Assembly: GCF_032586235.1 (NCBI RefSeq)
Contig: NZ_JAWHTD010000089.1
Location: forward strand, 1 to 6,355
Origin: Aestuariicoccus sp032586235
GTDB taxonomy: Bacteria > Pseudomonadota > Alphaproteobacteria > Rhodobacterales > Rhodobacteraceae
Length of the DNA stretch: 6,355 bases
Reading direction: 5' to 3'
A model generated the notes under the pieces. The model saw nothing but the letters and a program-made list of their open reading frames with translations. It was not told the origin of the DNA and did no database searches. Of the stretch, positions 1-6,183 are shown piece by piece. Made by a program: the position numbers and the translations under genes. The first letter of the stretch is position 1. The number at the start of each line of letters is the position of its first letter.

Positions 1-505
1 GGAAACACTGGAGGTCCGGGCCGTCGAGGTCACAACGAGCAATATCGGCGACGCGCCGATGCTGCCTGAACTGCTGAGTCCCGATGAATGGCTCGGTGGG
101 CGGCGAAGCCATGAAGCCATGCCACATTGAGTAGATACCGTTCGGCCCCCCGTTTTCGAAGTTGGCGTCGACTGTGCCAACGCCACCCTCGCAGGTGGAG
201 GTGCCCGCACCCGTGGCGGAAGACCACTCACCGGGCGTGAGTCCGAGCGGATAGGGCCCCGTATCGCGCGTATCCAGAAAGTTGTGCGAGACTGGCGCTG
301 CGGACGCGAATGGCGGTGCGTCCATGTTGCGTGTCGCAGACAAGGGGCGAAACACTTCGTCCGAGCTAGGCACCTTCTCGTAATAGACGTCCTGCGCGAC
401 CGGATCACAGGCCGCCGCGACGACCGGCAAGGTTTCGATGGCGTCTTCGGCAAGCCCGAAAGGTAGCAGCACGCAAAGCGCAGCCAATGAAAGGGGTCTT
501 GTCAT
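1..505 (-). CDS. Exported protein of unknown function, N-terminal part (runs off left edge)
   Basis: The frame opens with ATG at 505-503 and stays open for 168 codons to the window edge, so the C-terminus is missing. The first 19 residues form a classical Sec signal peptide: MTRP, a hydrophobic stretch LSLAALCVLLPFGLA, then predicted cleavage before EDAIE. The mature part has cysteines near residues 33, 105, 158 and 167, which could form disulfides in the periplasm. Around residues 100-142 there is a Gly/Thr-rich stretch followed by PNGIYSMWH and PPTEPFIGT, which looks like a beta-rich extracytoplasmic domain. I do not recognise the family with certainty and assign no function. The ribosome site is weak compared with the other genes here. 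It lies 119 bp downstream of the beta-propeller gene on the same strand, so the two exported products may be co-transcribed unless the hairpin at 586-613 separates them. Confidence 0.72.
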   Translation of the reverse strand, partial: MTRPLSLAALCVLLPFGLAEDAIETLPVVAAACDPVAQDVYYEKVPSSDEVFRPLSATRNMDAPPFASAAPVSHNFLDTRDTGPYPLGLTPGEWSSATGAGTSTCEGGVGTVDANFENGGPNGIYSMWHGFMASPPTEPFIGTQQFRQHRRVADIARCDLDGPDLQCF

Positions 506-585
506 TATGCTGTCCGGACCTGTCTTTTCGAGATTACATCGGTGAAAGTCGGATCAGAGTGAGAGGCTGCCACGCGGCTGGATGG

Positions 586-613
586 TTCCGGCGGGCGCGC
601 ACGCCCGCCGGAA
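586..613 (-). terminator. GC-rich perfect hairpin after the beta-propeller gene
   Basis: The arms TTCCGGCGGGCG (586-597) and CGCCCGCCGGAA (602-613) are a perfect 12-bp inverted repeat with a 4-nt loop. It begins 11 nt beyond the stop of the beta-propeller gene, the usual place for an intrinsic terminator or a 3'-end stabiliser. No T-run follows on either strand, so full rho-independent termination is not assured. It may instead attenuate transcription or protect the 3' end of the mRNA before the exported gene at 505. Confidence 0.5.
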
Positions 614-624
614 TGAACCCGGTG

Positions 625-1770
625 TCAGTGCGAGTGAAAGTCCTCGGCTTCGGGTGTCAGTACGATTGTGTTGATCGTCAGTCCCGCGTCCTTGAACGTG
701 TCGATGCTGTCGATCCGTTCACCCGTCGCCAGATCGATCACAGAGATCGAGCCGTCGTTCATGCCCTCAAGATTGAGCAGGCTGTTTTGCACATAGGCCC
801 GGCCGCCATCGGGCGAGAATACCAGATGATGCGCTCCGCCTGCCGTGTCTGTGGCCCAAAGATGCCTTGGCGCGCGCGGGTCGGTGATATCGAACGCGTT
901 GAGAGTTCCCCGCATCGCCGATGTCACATAGGCCCTGTCACCCTCCGCGTTGAAATAGACCTCCAGGGTCATGCCCTGGCCCAGTTCGTCGAACCGGAAT
1001 CCCTCGTGGAATTCGAAGATCTCCAGGCCGGGCCGCCACTCCGCCAGCCAGAGGCTGCCGTCCATGTTGGTGATGTAGGCAAGCGCGGGCTCCACCCCCG
1101 GCACAAAGAAGGCCTCTACCGGTCCGGCGCCCGATGGCGAAGGCCTGTCCGACACCTTGTGCGTGGAAAGAACTTCGCCAGTACTCGGCTGCATGACGAC
1201 GATTTCCTCGCCCCACTGGGCCATATCCGAGGGGTTCGCGGTGCTGGTCACAAGTTGCCGATCAATGGCGTCATTGGTCGCGATGCCGTGCGGCCAGGGC
1301 GCGGGCATTGTCAGCGTCTCCAGCACTTCGTCGGTCCGAGCGTCGCCGACGATGACCACCGACGACCCCATGCAGGTCAGGTACCACTTTCCCTGAGCTT
1401 CGGAGAATGAGACGTCCTCGCCGACCACGCAGCCCGCGACTTCGACCGAGGTATGGCGATAAGGGAATGCGCTGAGGTCCAGAACGCGCAGCTCGGGTGT
1501 GTTCAGTGAGGTTACGTAGGCCTTGGTGCGCGACGGGTTGTAGAAGATGTGGTGCGAGAAGAAGTCTTCCGGCAATGGGATCTGGGCCAGTATCTGCCCG
1601 TAATCGGGCGACGTCGGATCCAGTTCGACGAAGGCGATGCCGTCCTCGCGTTCGCTCTGATCCGCGCCCTTGGTCTCGTATAGTACGAGCGCTGTCTGCT
1701 CTGCAGAAGCGATGCCCGCCACGAGCGCAAGTGCGCTGCTGGCGAGAAAAGTGGTGATGCAGCGTTTCAT
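625..1770 (-). CDS. Exported beta-propeller protein (YncE/YVTN-like, distant SBP56 resemblance)
   Basis: The 381-aa product starts with a signal peptide (MKRC, then a hydrophobic core, ASA|EQ cleavage near residue 23), so it should be periplasmic. The mature chain repeats blade-like units. Examples are TKAYVTSL with RVLDLS, DRAYVTSA with NAFDITDP, and FSPDGGRAYVQNS with ISVIDLATGERI; these are typical of seven-bladed YVTN/YncE-type propellers. The stretch DPTSPDYGQI followed by IPLP and SHHIFYN recalls the N-terminal region of selenium-binding protein 56 / methanethiol oxidase, but I do not see that family's CxxC. Conserved-looking His clusters (SHH, PHG, AHH, C-terminal HSH) could bind metal; this is inference. 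The start is supported by AAGGA at 1778-1782, 7 nt upstream. Its ATG overlaps the stop of the preceding open frame (ATGA), although that overlap may be accidental if the upstream gene is frameshifted. Substrate and enzyme activity, if any, are unknown. Confidence 0.9.
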   Translation of the reverse strand: MKRCITTFLASSALALVAGIASAEQTALVLYETKGADQSEREDGIAFVELDPTSPDYGQILAQIPLPEDFFSHHIFYNPSRTKAYVTSLNTPELRVLDLSAFPYRHTSVEVAGCVVGEDVSFSEAQGKWYLTCMGSSVVIVGDARTDEVLETLTMPAPWPHGIATNDAIDRQLVTSTANPSDMAQWGEEIVVMQPSTGEVLSTHKVSDRPSPSGAGPVEAFFVPGVEPALAYITNMDGSLWLAEWRPGLEIFEFHEGFRFDELGQGMTLEVYFNAEGDRAYVTSAMRGTLNAFDITDPRAPRHLWATDTAGGAHHLVFSPDGGRAYVQNSLLNLEGMNDGSISVIDLATGERIDSIDTFKDAGLTINTIVLTPEAEDFHSH

Positions 1771-2150
1771 GGTCTTATCCTTGTTTTCAATTGGGGTGGG
1801 TCTTTGGTGTCCGGGTCGCCTCGCGGGGTCTGGAAGACATTTGTCGGCTGTTGCGAGGGTGCTCGGTCATGGATTTTTCCGACGTCACGGCACCCAGATA
1901 TCCTGAGATGCGGACGCCGAAGTGTTCTCGTCTTGAGGGTCGTGCAAGATGGGCGAAAGGGACCGACGTCCTTGAGCATGTGCTCATTCAGGCGATTGAG
2001 TTCACACATCGATTTGTGCTGATGCGACTGATGCCAAAGGCGGTCTGCCGCCTCCTTCAGCTTCTCGAAAATCGCGAGATACCTGGGCTGGCACGGCGTG
2101 CCGACACTCGTGTCTCGCGCATATTCGAGAAATTCTGTGTGAACACTCAT
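1767..2150 (-). CDS. DUF1127-like small protein, C-terminus probably frameshifted
   Basis: As read, the frame encodes 127 aa from ATG 2150, with a good AGGAG at 2157-2161, 6 nt upstream. Residues about 30-63 match the DUF1127 pattern: a helix with LKEAADRLWHQ, then MCELNRLNEHMLKDVG, equivalent to the family's L-x-x-L-x-x-x-x-L-x-D-I/V-G core. After DVG the sequence becomes unlike the family. It is full of codons rare in this DNA (AGA, ACA, AGG, ATA) and runs to a stop that overlaps the next gene. Dropping two bases near 1958-1963 gives DVG-LSP, restoring the family's usual LS after DVG, then an acidic tail (HDPQDEN ... DIWVP) and a TGA at 1885-1887, for 87 aa in total. I think the shorter protein is the ancestral one. 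DUF1127 proteins studied in Rhodobacter and Agrobacterium act in RNA turnover and stress or phosphate responses; whether this one does is unknown. Confidence 0.6.
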   Translation of the reverse strand: MSVHTEFLEYARDTSVGTPCQPRYLAIFEKLKEAADRLWHQSHQHKSMCELNRLNEHMLKDVGPFRPSCTTLKTRTLRRPHLRISGCRDVGKIHDRAPSQQPTNVFQTPRGDPDTKDPPQLKTRIRP

Positions 2151-2448
2151 GTTCTTCTCCTGTCTGATCGGCCAAGGCGGCATGAGTCCCCTCGCTCGGC
2201 ACGTCGGTATGGGCGCCGCGAGGTATGCGGCAGGCCTATTGGGGGACGGGATCCCTGGAATTGCCGCCCGTCCCGACGAAAAGGCCGATCGTCCGTAACC
2301 GCCGGCGCTGAACGACAAACAGTGCTCAGTGGAAATTGCCCCCTGTCGGGGGACGCGACCGGACCCTGCTGCGACCGATAGAGCTGTTTGCGCCGGCGGA
2401 GATCTGTTTGTGACGTTCAACTGTACCTGCGGGGGCACACCAGGGGGA
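2151..2448. other. 298-bp intergenic gap with two hairpins
   Basis: No convincing gene lies in this gap between the two DUF1127 genes on either strand. It contains a hairpin with arms CCCCC (2339-2343) and GGGGG (2348-2352), and an 8-bp perfect inverted repeat GGGACGGG (2243-2250) / CCCGTCCC (2267-2274) with a 16-nt loop. The first could end the upstream leftward transcript, although only a short, mixed AT stretch follows it. The second lies about 90 nt before the start at 2150 and would be in the leader of that gene if transcription starts further upstream. A promoter for the leftward genes 2150-1 is expected here, but I cannot pick out a clear -35/-10 pair. Confidence 0.35.
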
Positions 2449-2649
2449 TCAGAGCCGGTGGTAGCCGCCCAGACGGTCCCGCTCCTCTCTTGTCAGGTGA
2501 TCAATGCCGAGATCCCGCAGCAGGTATGGCGGCAAATGGTCGAGCCGGCGCAGTTGGAGTCTGCGCTGCCGCCTTTCACGCCAGCGGTGCAGAATACCTG
2601 CAAGGGGCACGCGTATGCCAAAGCGCGGGGGCAAGGTGAGGGTGGTCAT
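2449..2649 (-). CDS. Small arginine-rich DUF1127 protein
   Basis: The product is 66 aa, the usual size for stand-alone DUF1127 proteins. An N-terminal segment MTTLTLPPRFG is followed by a basic helix (HRWRERRQRRLQLRRL, about residues 21-36) and then the family core LDHLPPYLLRDLGID, where L-x-D-L/I-G is the hallmark. The start has AGGAG at 2657-2661 with 7-nt spacing. The ATG overlaps the stop of the monooxygenase gene as ATGA, with the ribosome site inside that gene's last codons, so the two are probably translationally coupled. The high Arg content fits the RNA-binding role described for the Rhodobacter member CcaF1, but that role is inferred here. It is an intact example beside two altered DUF1127-like segments. 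Confidence 0.88.
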   Translation of the reverse strand: MTTLTLPPRFGIRVPLAGILHRWRERRQRRLQLRRLDHLPPYLLRDLGIDHLTREERDRLGGYHRL

Positions 2650-3980
2650 TGGGATGCTCCTGTTGATGCGAAGGGTGATGTAACGGTGCCCGACTGTCGG
2701 GCGCGCCGGGCCCCGGCGGTCGACAGACCCTCGGGGGTCAGTTCGGACCGGCTGAGCCCCATATCCATCAGTTCGTGGTCTCGAAGACCGGAAAGGCTCG
2801 TCAGGTCACGATCGAGATGGCGTCGTTCATTCATGCTGCGCGCCGCGTGGCTTCGTCCGATCTGCCGTGCGATCCGGTCCGCGGTGACGCCGGCTGCGTG
2901 GAAATAGCCGGTGAAACCGGGTGTGAAGCCGCTGAACCAAAGACCCGGATGATCGGGGTCGGCCTGGCCCATTGGGTGGCGTGGGTGGCCGTTCCGGTCG
3001 AGAACGTCGAGGTCGCCGAACAGCCGCTCCAGCCCCGACCGATAGCCGGTCGCGCAGATCACGATATCCGGATCGACCCGACGTCCGTCGGCAAGTTCGA
3101 CCCTGTGATCGTCGAAGCCCACAGTCTCGGCGACGGCTTCGAACCGACCCGCCTTGAGCGCGGCGACGAACCCGTCGTCCAATGCAAAGGTCACGCCCTC
3201 GCGATGCATCCGGCTGCCGCCGCCCATGGTATGGCTTCGAAGGCCGAAGCGGCGCAGGTTGCCGAAGGCCAGCCACTGGAGAACGGCGAAGGACGGGTCG
3301 AGCGACCATTTCGGCACGCGGGTGAACAGCTTGGCAAGCCGGTGCAGCGGAAAGCCCAGAATCCGGGTGGGCAGGATCGCCGGTCCATGGCGCACGGACA
3401 CCCAGACCTTTGCCGGTTTGATCCGCGCGAGGTGGTTCAGAACGTCCGTGCCCGAGTTGCCGGCGCCGATGACCAGCACATTGCGGCCCTCGTATTGAGC
3501 CACGTCGCCGAAGTCCGCCGCATGCACGATCTTGCCGCCGAAACCGTCCATGCCGGGCCAGACGGGGATCGTCGGAATGCGATCGCGTCCGGTGGCGATG
3601 ACGACGTGCCCGGCAACATACTCGCCCCAGGCGGTCTGCACCCGCCAAACGTCTCCATCCCGGGAAAGCCCGTTAACCGAGGTATTGAATCTTATCCTGT
3701 GGCGAAGCTGGCTTGCGTAAGTCTCCAGATAGCTCACGACCGTATCCCGGCGGACAAAGGTGCCGTCCTCACGGGTCATCGGTTTCCCCGGAAGCTCGGC
3801 GAAATGACGGTGAATGTTGAGCCGCAATTGTGGGTGCCGTGCCCGCCAGGGATCGGCGACTCGCCTGCTTGCTTCCAGGATCGTGACATGGATGCCCCGC
3901 GCCTGCAGCGCGTGAGCCGCGGCAAGCCCGGAAAGGCCCGCGCCAATGACGATGGCGCGCTCAGATTAGTTCGGTTTCAT
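2646..3980 (-). pseudogene. Flavin-containing monooxygenase with DUF1127-like tail; in-frame TAA at codon 5
   Basis: The complete frame is 445 codons. ATG at 3980-3978 has AAGGA at 3988-3992, 7 nt upstream, the same spacing as its neighbours. It reads MKPN, then TAA (3968-3966), then continues open to the stop at 2646. The FAD Rossmann motif GAGLSG (residues 13-18) lies just after the TAA and ends with an acidic ILEAS strand. A second nucleotide motif for NADPH, GAGNSG, is at 172-177, and the late ATGYRSG motif is at about 310-316, all as in class B flavoprotein monooxygenases. Between the TAA and a TTG at 3827 there is no ATG, GTG or TTG, and starting at that TTG would lose the FAD motif, so no functional enzyme is expected as written. 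The gene is otherwise undecayed, so a recent nonsense change or a sequence error is likely. Residues about 386-413 resemble DUF1127. The substrate is unknown; N- or S-oxygenation or Baeyer-Villiger chemistry is typical of the family. It lies 99 bp after the methyltransferase gene. Confidence 0.75.
2742..2825 (-). other. DUF1127-like segment in the C-terminal tail of the monooxygenase
   Basis: Roughly 28 residues after the monooxygenase core ends (RIARQIGRS) read HLDRDL, TSLSGLRD, HELMDMGLSRSEL. The spacing L-x-x-L-x-D/S-x-x-L-x-D-M/I-G-L-S-R is that of the DUF1127 core. A Ser/Arg/Gly-rich stretch of about 30 residues follows to the stop. The segment is in the same frame as the enzyme, with no stop between them. 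An ATG at 2834 could start a separate small protein, but no ribosome site precedes it, so a fused tail is favoured. Confidence 0.6.
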
Positions 3981-4033
3981 TTTCGTGTCCTTCGATACGT
4001 CGGCGGCCAGCGGCCGGGCGACGGATCATGCAT

Positions 4034-4067
4034 GACCACGGGCGATCAGACCGATCGCCCCGTGGTC
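4034..4067 (-). terminator. Strong hairpin between methyltransferase and monooxygenase genes
   Basis: The arms GACCACGGGCGATC (4034-4047) and GATCGCCCCGTGGTC (4053-4067) pair over 14 bp with one bulged C and a 5-nt loop. It starts 12 nt beyond the methyltransferase stop. No T-run follows on the minus strand; instead there is a palindromic TCATGCATGA (4026-4035). It may be a partial terminator or an mRNA processing/stability element that sets the ratio of the two genes. Confidence 0.5.
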
Positions 4068-4079
4068 GTTGAAATGGGA

Positions 4080-5027
4080 TCATGCGGGTATGAGACAGGT
4101 CTCGGCGATCTGATGGACGTGACGATGGTCGGTGCCACAGCATCCGCCCACCACACGCAGCCCCGGCAGACGCCGGGCCAGCCCCACATGCAGCGCGCCC
4201 AGCTCTTCCGGATCGCCTTCGTCCAGGCTTTCGGCCACATCCAGTTCGGCGTGGCTGAGGCGCGAGGCGTTGGTCCTCACGCCCCCGATCCGCGCGGTCC
4301 ATCCGCCCGACAGGGTTTCCTGGAAATGCTCCGGATGGGCGCAGTTGACCATGTAATAGATCGGGGCGGCGTCCGTGGCCGCGTCGACCTCGGCGATTGC
4401 ATCGGCAAGGGACTGGCCATTGGGCAAATCGCCATCGGTCTCGACCGTGAAGGAAATCACGACCGGCAAGCCTGCGGCAACGGACGCACGTGCAATCCCG
4501 ATGGCTTCTCCCGGATGGGTCATCGTCAGCGCCGAGACCATGTCCACGCCTTCCCGCGCGAAAACGTCAATCTGAGGCGCGTGAAGCGACTGCGCCAGCG
4601 CCGGATCCAGTTCGACATCGGGCGCGTAGCCGTCGCCAGACGGGCCGACAACGCCATTGATCAGGATCGGCGAGACGCGGCCCGACCAGTCGGCGCGCAA
4701 CTCCTTAGCGAAGTCGACGGCGTCGCCGGTCAGCCGAAGCATGTCGGCGGGGCTGCGATTCAGGGTCGACGCCCAGTGAACGCCGGAACGCCAGCTGTTG
4801 GTGTCGAGAACAAAGCCGGTTCCGGCAGTGGCGGCAAGCCCGAGATATCGCTCGAAATAGCGGGTCATCGCGTCACGACCGGCGTCGCTGTCGAGGATCA
4901 CGCAGGCTGCGAAGCTCGGCAGATCCAGCCCTTCATGAAACAGCATTGACGTCTCGAATCCGCCATCGGTCAGGTACAGGCGCTGGTCATTCATCAGGCG
5001 TCGGGTGGCATCGTTGTAAAGTGGCAT
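4080..5027 (-). CDS. Homocysteine S-methyltransferase family protein
   Basis: The 315-aa product has the length and order of the homocysteine S-methyltransferase (zinc thiol methyltransferase) family. The N-terminal strand reads YLTDGGFETSM (18-28). NGVVGPSGDGY is at 124-134. The zinc ligands are present as Cys229 in VNCAHPEHF and the pair Cys296-Cys297 in GGCCGTDHRHV near the C-terminus. Such enzymes move a methyl group from a donor such as S-methylmethionine, betaine or a related compound to homocysteine or a similar thiol, making methionine, in the cytoplasm. The donor cannot be read from the sequence. The start at 5027 has AAGGAG at 5035-5040 with 7-nt spacing; a second ATG 4 nt upstream is out of frame. 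It is the first gene of the leftward run and is divergent from the GlxA-type regulator, which probably controls it. Confidence 0.9.
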   Translation of the reverse strand: MPLYNDATRRLMNDQRLYLTDGGFETSMLFHEGLDLPSFAACVILDSDAGRDAMTRYFERYLGLAATAGTGFVLDTNSWRSGVHWASTLNRSPADMLRLTGDAVDFAKELRADWSGRVSPILINGVVGPSGDGYAPDVELDPALAQSLHAPQIDVFAREGVDMVSALTMTHPGEAIGIARASVAAGLPVVISFTVETDGDLPNGQSLADAIAEVDAATDAAPIYYMVNCAHPEHFQETLSGGWTARIGGVRTNASRLSHAELDVAESLDEGDPEELGALHVGLARRLPGLRVVGGCCGTDHRHVHQIAETCLIPA

Positions 5028-5142
5028 TCATCGTCTCCTTGGGTGTCGGGGCATGTCCCCGGGGTCGCCCTTCTATTGCTACGGGACCGCCTGTCGTGAT
5101 ATGCGCGGAATAGATGGAAACGGTGATAATCGGACATTCGCG
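5028..5142. promoter_or_regulatory. Divergent control region between methyltransferase and regulator
   Basis: These 115 bp must hold the promoters of both divergent genes. Visible elements are a near-palindrome GGGGCATGTCCCC (5048-5060) directly upstream of the methyltransferase ribosome site, and the direct repeats GTGATA at 5096-5101 and 5123-5128, 27 bp apart. AraC-type regulators bind direct repeats near -35 boxes, so the GTGATA pair is a candidate operator. GATAAT at 5125-5130 resembles a -10 element, but it lies only about 12 nt before the chosen regulator start and lacks a clear -35, so no promoter is called with confidence. Confidence 0.4.
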
Positions 5143-6183
5143 ATGACGATCGAACGGGCCACCTACAGGACGGCGGTTCTGGCCATGCCCTGCGTGGGCA
5201 CTTCGACCGCGTTCAGCATTCTGGACGTGATGGCCTCGGTCGGACGCGACTGGGAGATGCTGCACGGGGACGCGCCGCGCCGGGCGGTCTTCGAGGCATC
5301 GCTGCTGTCGCTCGACGGCGCACCCTACACCGACGTCAACGGACGCAAGATCACGCCCGACGGGTCCGTTGCGGAATTTGGCCAGCCTGATCTGCTGATC
5401 GTCCCGGATCTTCACCTCGATCCGAACGGATCGATGCCGGCAGAGTTCGGGCCTCTTGCGTCGTGGATCGTCGATGCGCATTCCAGCGGCGCGATGGTCG
5501 CTTCGGTCTGCTCGGGTACACTTCTGCTGGCCGAGACGGGATTGCTGAACGGTGTCGATGCTACGACCCATTGGGGGTTTTGTGACGTCATTGCGCGCCG
5601 CTTTCCCGAGATCCGGCTGCGTCGGGAAAGGATTCTTGTTCCGTCGGGTGAAGGACACCGTGTCGTGACAGCGGGAGGCGCGTCAGCCTGGGCCGATCTG
5701 ATGCTGTATCTTATCGGCCGTCTCGCCGACGACCGTGAGGCCAGGCGCATCGCAAAGATCTACCTGCTGCAGCCCCATAGCGAAGGACAGCTGCACTATG
5801 CATCGCTCGTGGCCGGACGACAGCATGACGATGCGATCGTCGCTGACGCCCAGGTCTGGGCGGCGGACAATTACGCGTTGGCGTCCCCCGTCGCCGCAAT
5901 GGCCGCCCGCGCAGGGCTGACCGAGAGAAGTCTGCTGCGCCGGTTCCGCAAGGCGACGGGGCAAACCCCTGTCGACTACATCCAGACCCTTCGGATCGAG
6001 GAAGCCAAGCAGATGCTCGAGACGACGGATGCACCGATTGAGGACATCGCGACGGAGGTCGGGTATACCGAGACCTCGAGTTTCCGAAACGCCTTCAAGC
6101 GGCATGTTGGCATGGCGGCCTCGGCCTATCGCCGCAAACGGCTGCAATTGCCTTCAAGCACTTCCATTGCGTCGGTCGCCTGA
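5143..6183 (+). CDS. GlxA-type AraC family transcriptional regulator with DJ-1/PfpI-like domain
   Basis: The 346-aa product has two domains. Residues about 9-190 form a class I amidotransferase-like (DJ-1/PfpI) sensor domain, with PDLLIVPDL and the nucleophile-elbow motif VCSGTLLLAETGLLNG (Cys123), followed by TTHW (141-144). Residues about 248-332 form the AraC-type double helix-turn-helix: SPVAAMAARAGLTERSLLRRF, then IEDIATEVGYTETSSFRNAFKR. The frame is open further upstream to 5053, but the conserved domain begins soon after ATG 5143. That ATG has only a weak CGGA ahead of it, so the start is provisional (5101 is the alternative). Related regulators (GbdR, CdhR, SouR types) respond to betaine, carnitine or sarcosine-like ligands. 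By position it is expected to control the divergent methyltransferase-monooxygenase run, probably as an activator. Confidence 0.92.
   Translation: MTIERATYRTAVLAMPCVGTSTAFSILDVMASVGRDWEMLHGDAPRRAVFEASLLSLDGAPYTDVNGRKITPDGSVAEFGQPDLLIVPDLHLDPNGSMPAEFGPLASWIVDAHSSGAMVASVCSGTLLLAETGLLNGVDATTHWGFCDVIARRFPEIRLRRERILVPSGEGHRVVTAGGASAWADLMLYLIGRLADDREARRIAKIYLLQPHSEGQLHYASLVAGRQHDDAIVADAQVWAADNYALASPVAAMAARAGLTERSLLRRFRKATGQTPVDYIQTLRIEEAKQMLETTDAPIEDIATEVGYTETSSFRNAFKRHVGMAASAYRRKRLQLPSSTSIASVA

Noticed and set aside
30..227. Minus-strand 65-codon open frame in the left-edge region
   Set aside because: It lies in another frame inside the exported protein gene, which has a signal peptide and runs through this stretch.
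487..1410. Plus-strand open frame of 307 codons opposite the beta-propeller gene
   Set aside because: It is antisense to a gene with a signal peptide and propeller repeats; its translation is Arg/His/Gly-rich with no domain or ribosome site.
1791..2381. Plus-strand open frame of 196 codons opposite the DUF1127-like gene and the gap
   Set aside because: No ribosome site and no family resemblance; the minus strand has a good ribosome site and a recognisable core.
1767..2438. Extended 223-codon reading of the MSVHTEF gene starting at 2438
   Set aside because: The upstream part is Pro/Ala/Arg-rich with no resemblance to anything, while ATG 2150 has AGGAG at 6 nt and begins the conserved portion.
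2646..3827. TTG at 3827 as the true start of the monooxygenase (393 aa)
   Set aside because: It would remove the FAD-binding GAGLSG motif that is intact in the same frame upstream, and it lacks a ribosome site, unlike ATG 3980.
2775..4949. Very long plus-strand open frame (724 codons) opposite the monooxygenase and methyltransferase genes
   Set aside because: It lies antisense to two genes with clear catalytic motifs, has no recognisable domain and is explained by the scarcity of stop codons opposite GC-rich coding sequence.
5053..5142. N-terminal extension of the regulator from ATG 5053
   Set aside because: These 30 residues are not like the start of GlxA-type regulators and would cover most of the divergent promoter region.
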